Part shown: positions 11,917-22,518 of the stretch, piece by piece
Layout: the number at the start of each line of letters is the position of its first letter
How positions within the stretch are numbered: position 1 is the stretch's first letter
Source of the DNA: Lycium barbarum
Taxonomy: Eukaryota > Streptophyta > Magnoliopsida > Solanales > Solanaceae
Reading direction: 5' to 3'
NCBI RefSeq assembly: GCF_019175385.1
Contig: NC_083345.1
Span: 113,632,480-113,696,479, forward strand
Length of the DNA: 64,000 nucleotides
The notes under the pieces: model-generated
Seen by the model: only the letters and a program-made list of their open reading frames with translations
What the model was told of the DNA's origin: nothing
The model's database searches: none
Program-made: the position numbers and the translations under genes

Positions 11917-13778
11917 GTCAATTCGCTAGCACCAGTTACTCGATCAAAAGCTGCCACAGCGTCCTTAAACCCTCAAGAAGAAAACATGCCTAAAACTCCA
12001 CCACCGAACAGAAATGCTTTAGTCGAAGGTACCCCAACAGCTGACATAGCTGGAATGCCTTTAGAAGAGGTTGTTGGTCTGCTGATGAGATAGTTGGCTG
12101 AAGCCAGAGAAGAAGCGGACCGCCTGAGGGCCTAGAAAGAAAATGCTACTTATGCTGAGGCTAGGAGACCTCCACCCACTTTCCCAAATCTGGATCTACA
12201 AATTCCTGATCATTTCCCTCAAACCCAGAATGGGGCTACTTTTCAAACTCTACTACGCCGGAATACCACCCATGTGGGGAATGCCTCCCATCAAACCCCG
12301 GCTTTTCAAATACCTTCTCACACTGCGAACACGAATGCTCATCAAGCCCCTCAGGCAATAGGAGTTCCTGCGTTTTACTCAGTGCAGCCAAATGTCACTT
12401 TCCAAGACCATGTTACCCATATTGAATCTTTGCCAGAACTGGAGAACATGAAAATGTTCTTCGAAGCAAGAATAGACAAGATCAAGAATGAGATGGGGAA
12501 GAAAATTGTTGAACTAGAACATGGCTCTAAAAAGAAAGAGGGGTTGAGATACTCTGACTTATGCATACATCTAGACCTGGGTCTGCCTGATGGCTTCAAA
12601 ATTCCCAAGTTTGATCACTTCAATGGGTCGGGCAATCCCAGAGCCCACTTAAGGGCTTACTGCGACCAGTTGGTTGGAAATGGCGGAAATGAAGCTTTGC
12701 TCATGAGGTTGTTTAGTCGAAGCCTGTCAGGAACAGCTATGGAATGGTTTATCTCTCAAGACATTAGCCGATGGAAAACATGGGAAGAAATGGCAAGTTC
12801 ATTCATGGAAAGATTCCGCTTCAATGAGAAAAATGTGCCTGATCGCTTCTCATTGGAGAAAATTCGTCAGAAATGGACTGAAACCTAACGGGAATACGCT
12901 AGTCACTGGAGAGACGAAGCGGCGTGTGTGCAACCACCTATGACTGAAGCTGAGCTGGTAGCCGCATTCATACAATACCAAGAAGCTGATTGCTTTGACA
13001 AAATAATAACTATGAAAGGGAGTTCCTTTGCAGATTTAGTCACTGTTAGGGAAGATATCGAAGATGGACTCAAGACCGGAAGGGTTGTTAGTGTACTAAA
13101 CCGAGCAGGTGCATCTGGCACCGCAGGTGGCAAAAAGAAAAGAAAAGATATAGCATATGTTTCTAGAACTACTAGCCCGAAAAGCAGAGAAAAAGAGATG
13201 ACCCACAAAATCTAGATAACTACAAATCACCTCTACCAACCAACTATCTAACCACTTCACCCCAATATAGCCTAATGTCTCTGTGCTACGCACAACCCGA
13301 ATACCAAGCTTTACAACCAAATTATCAAATACCAGCACCAAGCAACCGAACTCCACGACCAAATTATCGAATGCCAGCACCCAATAACCAAGCTCCATAA
13401 AACCAGACTTTCTAGAATCAACCTCCACCAGCAAACTATGAAGCACCCCAAAGGAAACCCATGAGAGCATTCACTCCTTTGACAGAATCAAGGACTAGTT
13501 TATTTGCCAAGCTAAGAGACGCCGGACGGATATGCACTTTTCCACCAAAACCTGCTAAACCCACGGATCGATGGTACATGCCGAATTTCACTTGCGCCTA
13601 CCATGCTAACCAAGTTGGCCATGCCACCGAATACTGTATAAACCTAAGGCACAAACTAACGGATATGATTGACAATCATGAGCTTATCTTGGAACTAACA
13701 CCTCCGAATGTGGATACAAATCCGCTCCCAAAGAATGGAGGAAACCAAATTCACATGATAGAAAGAGATGATGAATGA
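11917..13778 (+). pseudogene. gag: Ogre gag, broken
   Basis: Gag forms the particle that packages element RNA. The readable frame starts near TRSKAATASL (about 11940) with a proline- and glutamine-rich N-terminus. The retrotransposon gag core follows at 12540-13090, with LGLPDGFKIPKFDHFNGSGNP, AMEWFISQDISRWKTWEEMA and FMERFRFN. The C-terminal part (13461-13778) has CAYHANQVGHATEYC, the knuckle-like motif. Breaks are stops near 12076 and 12133, a TAA at 12886, a frame change around 13200 and TGA at 13776. The order NTD, core, knuckle and then protease matches Tat-lineage elements. The start codon is uncertain. Confidence 0.82.
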
Positions 13779-15308
13779 GAAGAGAGCTCGGCAACAATTG
13801 GTTCAGATATTGAAGTGTTAAGCCCTTTGACAAAGAAGTCTGAAACATCTGCTGTAGCAAAAAAAGAGCCTTTCGTGCTCAAATATCCCTCAACAGTCGC
13901 TCGAATTCATAACGAGCCATTCATACTCAAAACAACAGGGCCAGTTGAGAATGCACCCTTTATGATCAAAATGCCGCACCAGATGATGATCAATAAAGAA
14001 AACGAGATAGCTGTTGTGGTTCAGGGTATGACCAGGTCAGGGAGGTGTTATGCCCCAGAAGAACTTGTGCTCGAAACGCCACATCACGAAAACCCTCAGA
14101 AAAGACCAATCACCGAAGGTGAAGCTAAAAACTTCTGGAGGCAAATGCAAGTCAAGGATTATTCGATTGTCGAGCACCTGCGTAAGACTCCTGCCAGGAT
14201 ATTGGTAATGTCACTGCTACTCAGTTCGTCCCAACATCGCTTGGCCTTGATGAAAGCCTTAGACGAAGTCCAAGTACCCGCCGACACTACAAGTGAAACA
14301 TTAGCTGAAATTGTGGGGTATGTTGCGCGAGCACATAAGCTATCATTTTCTGATGTTGAAGTACCAAAGGAAGGGAAGTCCTACAATAAAGCCCTGCACA
14401 TAACAGTCAAATGTCGTGACAAGACTATCCCCTAAGTACTGATTGATAGAGGAGCTGGGTTGAATGTATGCCCTGTTATGACTCTAAAACAACTCGGGTA
14501 TGATATTGATAAGATCCGTCAGAGTCGGACCAACGTAAAAGCTTATGACGGCGCGACCAGCGACCCAATCGGAGAAATAGATCTACACATACAAATGGTC
14601 CCTGCGGAGTTCATAGTGGAGTTCGTCATCATGGATATCAAAACAAGCTATAACCTATCGTTGGGCCGACCATGGTTACACGCCGCCGGAGTTGTAGCAT
14701 CCTCGTTACATCAGTCTCTCAAATTCATATAGTATGATCAAGAAATCGTGATTCACGGCAAAGGAAGTGTCCACAACTATCCGGATAACTCTGTACCAGT
14801 CATAGAGAAATCACCAGTGGGCGCTGATTTTCACATTGTTGAGCTAGCCATGGTAGATCGTAGGGGAGATAATGAAGATATCCCTATGCCACTAGTCTAT
14901 AAAATGGTTGCTATGACTATGATAAGGAGTGGGTTTGAACCCGGGAAAGTTCTGGGAAAGAATTTGCAAGGAATCAGAGAACCAGTGAGTATCAAACATG
15001 GGAGGTATCGATTTGGGGTTGTATACGAGCCATGTGAGGCAGAAGAAGAAGAAGCAGAACACGGGACAAGAGGTCCCGAGAAAGCCGTTCCCTCATCTAT
15101 ACCAGTCCTTCATAGCATGCCCATTGGGTCACAACAGCGGGGATCCAGAAGAGGGAATAAGGATGTTGTTTTGGGAGGAAGAATGCACAGCCATCATTGA
15201 AAAATGCGCAGCCATCATTGAAGAATGCTTTGATGCATTAGCAATTCGCCCTGCTGAACCAGGAGAGACAACAAGTGGATGGATTTCTACCCCTTTATTC
15301 ACTCTGCG
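13779..15308 (+). pseudogene. pro: Ogre protease and G-patch region, broken
   Basis: The frame continues from gag. The aspartic-protease active site region reads VLIDRGAGLNVCP at about 14436-14475, where family members have D-S/T/G/N-G. The Arg after the Asp is unusual. Flap and second-half motifs (EFVIMDIKTSYNLSLGRPWLH) follow. At 14920-15000, SGFEPGKVLGKNLQGI is a G-patch, a small glycine-rich segment known in Ogre/Tat polyproteins. Stops are TAA at 14433 (consistent with CAA to TAA) and TAG at 14730 (consistent with TGG to TAG). Between 15040 and 15085 the frame changes so that PFPHLYQSF onward reads in the next frame, ending at the candidate intron donor at 15308. Confidence 0.8.
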
Positions 15309-15518
15309 GTAGAAAGAATGCTCATTTTCAGAAAAAACGACGAAAGTCAGCTTTGAGGTCTGACTTATTGCCTTTTCATGTTTTCTTATTTACGTGTTGT
15401 TTAATAACGGAAATAGCTCGATGTTCCATTCCGAGTCAGGACCACAGTTTGTATCGCTCTTTTTAAAATTTTCAATGAAAATGCCTCAAAGTTTATGATA
15501 AAGACAAAATCGTTTTAC

Positions 15519-15613
<95 letters not shown>

Positions 15614-15678
15614 TATATATAAATACATAGTTAAATTTGCTTTTACATGATTAATAACCGTGTTATTTTGTTTTACAG
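15309..15678 (+). other. Candidate spliced intron of the Ogre pro-pol region
   Basis: The upstream frame stops at TAG 15310 and the downstream pol frame differs. Splicing at CG|GTAGAA (15309) and TTTTACAG|T (15678) joins a CG phase-2 half codon to T, giving an Arg codon, and the reading frame enters the reverse-transcriptase frame exactly. Introns between protease and reverse transcriptase are established for Ogre elements. The 370-bp intron contains a TA microsatellite of about 90 bp (15520-15610). One in-frame stop (TAA near 15719) remains after splicing and fits the general decay. Exact sites are inferred. Confidence 0.65.
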
Positions 15679-16870
15679 TAATAATACAGAGGCCACAAAT
15701 AATGTCATGACATATTCATAAACAAGTAAAAACGATGACGAACAAAATAACAATCAAGAAGAAGAGATAACTGAACCAGACGGATTGATAGATGTCGAGG
15801 AAGAGTATGAGAACAGACCAATGCCAAACCTAGAGGAAACAGAAGCAGTTAATCTAGGAAATGAGGAGTTGGTTCAGGAAGCTAGAATAAGTGTGCACTT
15901 GACAGAAGCTGAGAAAAAAGAATATCAGAGTCTACTGAAAGAGTATGAAGATGTCTTCGCTTGGTCATACGCTGATATGCCGGGTTTGAGTACGAATATT
16001 GTTGCCCATAGGTTATCGATCCTCGAAGGATTTGCACCGGTAAAACAGAAAATCAGGCAGCGTAAGCCTGATGTCAGCATCTGAATTAAAGAAGAAGTGG
16101 AAAAACAGATTCAGTCGGGAGTCGTTGAGGTGACACCATACTCGACATCGTTGGCGAATATAGTCCCGGTACCAAAGACAGATGGGAAAATAAGGATCTG
16201 TGTAGATTATCGTGATCTTAATCGCGCTAGCCTAAAGGATAATTTTTCACTCCCGAACATTCACATACTCATTGATAACTGCGCCAAGCATGAAGTGAAA
16301 TCTTTTGTGGATTGTTACGCGGGCTATTATCAGATTTTGATGGATGAAGAAGATGCTCAAAATATGGCATTCATCACACCATGGGAAGTGTATCATTACC
16401 CGGTAATGCCTTTTGGACTCAAGAATGCTGGCGCTACTTACATGAGGGCGATGACCGCCGTCTTTCATGATATGATGCACAAAGAGATTGAGGTGTATGT
16501 AGACGACGTCGTCATCAAATCCCGAGTGAGGACCACCTCGAACATTTAAGAAGATTCTTTGATAGACTCTGCAAGAACGATTTGAAGTTAAATCCTGCAA
16601 AATGCGCATGTGGAGTGCCTGCTGGAAAATTACTAGGATTCATAGTCAGTCGCTGTGGTATCGAATTGGATCCCACCAAGATTAAATCAATTCGAGAACT
16701 ACCTCCGCCAAGAACAAAGAAAGAGGTCATAAGTTTCTTGGGAAGGTTGAATTACATTGGATGCTTCATCGCCCAGTCCACAGTAATCATAGAACCAATC
16801 CTCAAACTCCTAAAGAAAGATGCTCCAACTAAATAGACAGAGGACTGTCAGAAAGTCTTCGACACAATAA
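15679..16870 (+). pseudogene. pol: Ogre reverse transcriptase, truncated before RNase H
   Basis: Reverse transcriptase copies element RNA into DNA. The Ty3-gypsy pattern is plain: SGVVEVTPYSTSLANIVPV, DGKIRICVDYRDLN, FSLPNIHILIDN, FVDCYAGYYQI, FITPWEVYHYPVMPFGLKNAGATY and the catalytic YVDDVVIKS (about 16495-16521). The thumb and connection (LNPAKCACGV, FLGRLNYIGCFI) follow in another frame after a single-base shift near 16520. Stops lie at 16082 and 16834 (TAG, probably from TGG). The protein ends at QKVFDTI (16870), the start of RNase H, where it abuts LTR sequence. RNase H and integrase are gone. Confidence 0.9.
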
Positions 16871-19371
16871 CGTGGACCAACTTTCCAACGAAGACAGGCT
16901 TTAGTAAAACGGGCATAACTTTTTGTACGAAACTTTGCTCGGGCTGGGAGACCTACCGTTGGAAAGATATTTCAAAGATCTACAACTTTTATTAGGAGAT
17001 GTTTCCAAATTCTCAATACATTTTCACAGAAATCGCCCAGAAGACAGACCTACCGAAACTTAGGCGAGATTAAGAGCACTTAAGAACTCCACTAGTTGGT
17101 TTGACTTCAAAACAACTACCTTCCACCCGAATTCACCCCGAAAGGATTCATATAGATAAAATATCATCTTAACACTAGATTTTTACACATTCACACCTAG
17201 TTCAAGTTTACGGGGTGTTATATAAGTGGTGAATGGGTTTAAAAGGTGGTTATCTGGCATTTGGTTTAGTTTCTTCTTGGTTTAAAAATGAACTCTTGGT
17301 CGGGTCCTTCAATATCATGTCTTCATTAACCATTGATTTCCTCAAAAGAAATTAGAAACTAATACTTTTTGAGTAGAATGACTGTGGTTTTGCCTTTGTC
17401 TTTTGTTGCTTCACTCTTAATCATGTGCCTGTTTTGTTTCCCTTACTACTTCATTTGTTGCTGCTACTCATTTGTCACTTTGAAATTTGCCATGTCTTCT
17501 TGCTGAATTGTGACATTTGAGGTGCCTTGCAATGCCAAAACCTTCACATTACCTAAGGGTTGCTTGATTTCTTTGTTTCTGGGATTAGTTGAATTCCTTT
17601 TGTGACTTTTCTTGCCTCATGTGTGTAAAGGTTTGGCAGTAAAGTTGTATGTCGTAGAGGCCCTACTTGTTAGCCTTGACTAAAGTTAAGTATTTGGCCT
17701 TTAAAAGGTGTAGAATCTCTCTTAAAAGCCTTGAAATTTTTAAAATAACCTGAATGTGGTAGTCTAGAGTTAATGGAATGTGAAGTGTGTATATATCTAG
17801 TATATCAGGAGGGTATGCCCTTTGAAGGCTTTTGCTCTTTTGAGGGTATACTGATGGCATATCAGGTATACCACAGTTTTGACACTTAGAAAAAATTTGA
17901 GAAGAAATTAAACAGTATATCACTGGTATATCAGGTATAGCACTCTTTGACACTTAGAAAATTTGAGATGGAAGTAGGTTTGGGCTTGTTGCTTGGGTCT
18001 GTCATTTGTGGTCTTCATCCTTGAATTATTTTCAGTATTTTGAGCCTCTTTTTCGCGGAATTTTGTGATAGTACCTAGTTGCGTTTATACGGGTTTGGCC
18101 CAACAGAGTTGTAATTCATTTTAGCATTATCATAAATTGTCATAGCCTCTTAATTTTGTACTTAATTTAATTTGTGGGCATTTACTAAGGTTACGTATAC
18201 TCGTATGCATCCTTGTCCACCCAAACCCGTTGGTGGGCCCCAACAAGGCCGACTAACGTATCTAGATCGAGTCAACCCAACTTGGAGCAAAATGGAGCAT
18301 ACGTTGGACTTAAGACGAACCCGATTGCATAGACATTTCTCTTTTGGGGTTGGTCGGCCCAAATTCTCTATTTCCCTTTAATTATGTATTTTAAATTATT
18401 GTTTGTGCAATTATCATGCCTATTGGAACCCTTAATGGATTGTCATATTTTAAAGTCGCTAAAAATGAATTTACTAAAAATTAAGACTAGTTTTTGAGAC
18501 GCCAAAACGCAAACTTGAGGCTGATTTGGACAAAAGGACTAGAACTGCCAGTTTTCGTAAATTAAGGACTGAACATCTATGAACTTATGGACTTACGACA
18601 TATGGGTTGATTTGAATCAATATTCAAACTTGTGGGACTAATTATGATTGGTTAGATTTAGGCTAAAAAATAAAATTTGACTCAAACTTAGAAAAAGTAA
18701 AAAACGGACTATATACATATATATATATATATATATGTAAAATACTATATAGACTATAATAGTATACCTAACCTATTTTCCTATACTCTAACTATTTTTT
18801 AAAACTGTTTTTGGGTGGACTTACGTAGGGTCCTACTTAGGCTAAGAGCCTTCGGGTATTAGTCTAAGTGTTCTAGTCTGACGCCCTGAACGCTCAATTT
18901 TGGGCAAAATTTTACCACTTTTGATTCTTGAAACGCGGTATTTTTGCATAAATGACTAATTTCTATTTGCGGAAGTATAAAACAAAACTATTTTTGTCAC
19001 AACCAATTTATATCTATATGGACATATTATTAGAACCCGTAGGTAAACCGTAATTGAGCGGATCCTTAATACCGGGATGCCTAACACCTTTTTGGGGATC
19101 ACCAGAACCCTTACCTAGACTCTGTGTAGATTCGGTTTCTTTTAAAATAATCTTAAAATAATTGTTTTAAATGAACCCTTTTCGACTCAGTTTTTCCTAA
19201 TTTCCTAAAAATTAGGTGGCGACTCTAAAAATAAATCTATTTAGAATACCATTATGTAGAAGTATATTTTTTCCTCTTTCCCGGTACGATTGACAACCGT
19301 ACTTTCCCGGGACACTTCCTTTTTAAATGAGGCAAGTGCAAATACGAATCTGAAAAAAATGAACCGCTACA
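16871..19371 (+). repeat. 3' LTR of the Ogre element, 5'-truncated
   Basis: This stretch aligns along its full length to 5371-7896. It starts inside solo LTR A material (16871-17222, ending GTGTTATA, with C changed to T), then TSD copy TAAGT (17223-17227), then Ogre LTR to CGCTACA at 19371. Everything corresponding to 1-5370 of the 5' copy is absent. The TA run is shorter here (about 18712-18737) and a short CCTAAAACTATTTT duplication seen at 7277-7305 is missing. Confidence 0.88.
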
Positions 19372-19790
19372 GTAATATCAGGAGCATTCTCATTCGGGGA
19401 GTTACTAGAGGAACAAGATGAAGGAGGGGTCGAGTTCGCGGGGCTTGGCGGAGGCGATGCCACGATAAAAGTTTTATTTCGTTAGAATGGAAAAGAAAGG
19501 TTTGAGACTTTATTAAAAGGAGTCTGAACTTTGTTTAAGGAAGGAAATATTCTGATGGGATATAAGAAAAGTTCTGGGGTTTTTATAAGGAAAGGGGATC
19601 TTCCAAATCCCTTGGATCAAGGCGTTTGCAGGGGATGTGGAACATCAATCGTTGCTTCCATTAGTTTACGTTGTTTGACGTTTCGGGTGAAACGTTCTGA
19701 CGTTCCAAATTTCCGCATAATAGAAGCAAGTTCAAAACTCTTCCACTTCCCGAAAAACCTGTTTGAATCTCGAAAAGTGGGGGGACTATC
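19372..19790 (+). pseudogene. Internal remnant of the LTR element that hosts the Ogre
   Basis: Short interior piece between the Ogre insertion and LTR 19791-20420. It starts with a GC-rich, possibly coding segment (glycine- and glutamate-rich in one frame, 19380-19470) and ends with the polypurine stretch AAAAGTGGGGGGAC at 19773-19786, six bases before the LTR. The 92-codon ORF at 19531-19809 runs into the LTR and is not supported as a gene. The family is not recognised. Confidence 0.6.
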
Positions 19791-20420
19791 TGTATTGGGT
19801 AAAATATAAAGGATCCAGCTGTACCAATATGGTCGAGACACGTGGCATGAAGGATGAGACATCGGATGAGACAGCATCACTGCCACCGGGGGAAGATCTA
19901 TAATATTGAAGAAGCTGCAGGTCCGGTGTAACGTGCAGCTTCTCCGGACCTGAGTGGCTAACGGTCATCCGTTATTACACAGCTGGGTCGTTACAGATTC
20001 ACTATTATTCCGATTTTACGACCCTCTTTATTGTACATTATTATCATGCCTTTAAGGCTTATTATGAGCTGGGGCATAACACATGGAATATGTTCCCCTA
20101 GCTCTTAGGATAAATAGAGATGATAATTATCATTGTAAGGACATCGTATTCAAGTTAATATACACAGTTCTTACTCTCACATTTCCGTACAATTTATATT
20201 CTTGTTATTGCTTTACTAAGCTCCGGAGTCATGGCTCGTCAATAACAAGAGGAGTCTAACATCGGATAAGCATTTATAATCCGGGCTCTCTCTCTTTCTT
20301 TATATTATTTGCGTCTATTTACGATATTTCAATGCTAGCATCTTAAACTTATTGGTTACCCTGATCTACATGTCCCTGACCATGTGTAAAAATTCAACTG
20401 AACCGTTTTATGGGTAAACA
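19791..20420 (+). repeat. 3' LTR (630 bp) of an older LTR retrotransposon
   Basis: It starts TGTATTGGGTAAAA directly after a polypurine tract and ends TTATGGGTAAACA at 20420, followed by GATGT. The 5' LTR is outside the window, so TSD and pairing cannot be tested. A TATA-like GGATAAATAGAG lies at about 20108. A dense pair of overlapping inverted repeats lies at 19910-19952 (see findings). Confidence 0.65.
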
Positions 20421-21603
20421 GATGTCATTGATCTATAGGTGACAAAAGTGATAAAAACCATTTATCAAAAGTTATATATTGCATTGAATAGGATCAAAAT
20501 TTCAAGCCCCCGTTTTATCTTATCTCACAAATAATAATATCAACTATTTAACAATATAATAGAGAAACTTTTTCACTACTGTGAACGTCACTTTTAGATT
20601 CAATTTTAAGAAAATAAAAGGCATTTTTAAGAAAACTTAAAATTATGAATCTTTTTTTGTTACAAAATATAACTTATAGGTCAAGTTTTAAATTTTTAAA
20701 AAATTGAATTCACAAATTTGAAATTGAAATTCTACCTTTTAGGAGAATTTAAGATTTAAAATTGAAATTTCAAACTGAAATTGAAATTTTATTCAATGTC
20801 ATAAAAAACACTGAAAATTGACGCCTACTAACTTCTCCAAAATAATGTTAATGTTTATTAAACATAGGTCATGCACCTACATTTGGATTGGGCAGTGCTC
20901 AGCACGGCTTAGCTGCCCCTAGTATACACTCGATAAAATTTAACATACAATAAAAAATATTAAATAAAAAAGAACAGGAAAGTGTTCTTTTGAAATGGAT
21001 TAGTCTCCAATTTAGTCACTAAGCTGGATGGCAACATATTCCAAGGAAAAGAATCTTGTGTGTCAAAAGGTCAAAAGAATATATATATATATATATTTCT
21101 AAGACCTCTCAATAAAGGCCGACTTTAGGCCACAGATATCATTGAGTCTCCCCTAAGTAAATGACTAGATCCAAAAATTATACTAGTTCAAGAGAGAAAG
21201 GTCCCCTAATAGGCTAATAAACAAGAGAAAGATACATTTAATCAGAAGAATTAAATTGAAGATGTTATGAAGGGATTGTTAGGAATGATCAAGGAAAGTG
21301 AATATTAGGATACTTAGTTAAGATGACTCCTATATCAAGTTTCACTACAGAACTAGGAGTATCAAATAGGGTTAACGTTAGCAAAAAAAATACGCAACAA
21401 AGAACGAGAAGTGGAAACAGATTATCTACTTGTTGTCAAAATTATTAAAGAACATATATTGTCACATGCTTAGGACTATAATTGAAGATTGTAGGTTTTT
21501 GTTGAAAGTAAATAAGACCACGATCAAACATATCGGGAGGGAAGCGAACCAATATGCAAACTTTTTTGGCGAATGAAGGTCACAAATGCAAAGAAAATTT
21601 ATA
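20421..21603. other. AT-rich intergenic DNA
   Basis: No ORF, RNA gene or paired repeat end was recognised. The stretch 20690-20790 repeats short words of the GAAATTGAAATT type. A TA run lies at 21079-21098. Confidence 0.4.
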
Positions 21604-21846
21604 CTCCCTCCTTTTACTTATCCACGATGGACCTTGCATCCCTTGAAGAAATAATAAATGAATGGTATATTTACCATAATACTCATATTAATTGGTGTAT
21701 AGTCTTAAGTCTTACAAAATATTTGGGGAATAAGTAACATTTGTTAAGGATAAAACATGAAAAAAAAAACTTGATATGCTAAAGTGGACAAGTAAAAGAA
21801 AAAAATTATTTTCAATATATTGGACAAGTAAAAGTGACGGAATGAG
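21604..21846. mobile_element. Stowaway-like MITE
   Basis: Terminal inverted repeats are CTCCCTCCTTTTACTTATCC on the left and GGACAAGTAAAAGTGACGGA near the right end, flanked by TA dinucleotides. Length is 243 bp with no coding capacity. A second GGACAAGTAAAAG near 21786 suggests internal duplication. Stowaway MITEs are moved by mariner-type transposases. Confidence 0.8.
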
Positions 21847-22004
21847 TAATTTAAACGAATGCGCTAAAGGAAATGAAAATCCTTTACTAGCAAATTTTAG
21901 TCACGTGGCCTATGAAAGAACTTAAAGTTTGTTATAAAATAATAGCAAGATAGCAAGGACACAGTAACTCACAAGAGCTTACATAAAGAGAGAGTAGGAG
22001 GATA

Positions 22005-22166
22005 TAAGCCAGTTAACCGATTCAACCGTGACCGGACCGGTAACCGGTTATAAAATCGGCCGGTTTCCGGTTTAAAAATTGAAACCGGCTATCGGTTTCA
22101 AACATGGAAATCGGAACTGGCTGGTCCAAAGTATTAAAAAAAACCCTTTTTTTTATTTTTTGTATA

Positions 22167-22230
<64 letters not shown>

Positions 22231-22316
22231 ATTTATTAGTATATTGTAGGTATATTTATATATGTTATATAAGTTTTTAAGTAAAGTTTATATATTTACT
22301 AACTAACAGCAGCATA

Positions 22317-22392
<76 letters not shown>

Positions 22393-22465
22393 GTTATATG
22401 CTTAAGTTATACTACATATACCTAAAATATACTAAGAATATACTTATAATATCAATATACTTAGG

Positions 22466-22518
<53 letters not shown>

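Larger units (their letters stand above)
1..19371 (+). mobile_element. Ogre/Tat-type Ty3-gypsy LTR retrotransposon, decayed, 5' end outside window
   Basis: Two copies of one LTR end flank a gag-pol interior. Sequence 5371-7896 is repeated at 16871-19371 with a few percent divergence by eye. Between them, in Tat/Ogre order, lie a primer site, ORF1 resembling the plant mobile domain, a second ORF, gag, protease, G-patch, an intron-like gap and reverse transcriptase. RNase H, integrase and the polypurine tract are missing because pol joins the 3' LTR directly at 16870. All ORFs carry in-frame stops, so the copy cannot move by itself. LTR length, extra ORF1, G-patch and intron are known Ogre traits. 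The base after the 3' LTR begins GTAAT (19372-19376), the expected 5-bp TSD, but its partner lies left of the window. Confidence 0.88.

Noticed and set aside
13096..13470. 124-codon minus-strand ORF
   Set aside because: Antisense to the gag C-terminal region with low-complexity VFDNLVV repeats produced by repeated plus-strand sequence.
15520..15610. Long TA repeat as an origin or special regulatory element
   Set aside because: Simple microsatellites are frequent in this window (7210, 18712, 22158, 22321, 22471, 52130) and need no special role.
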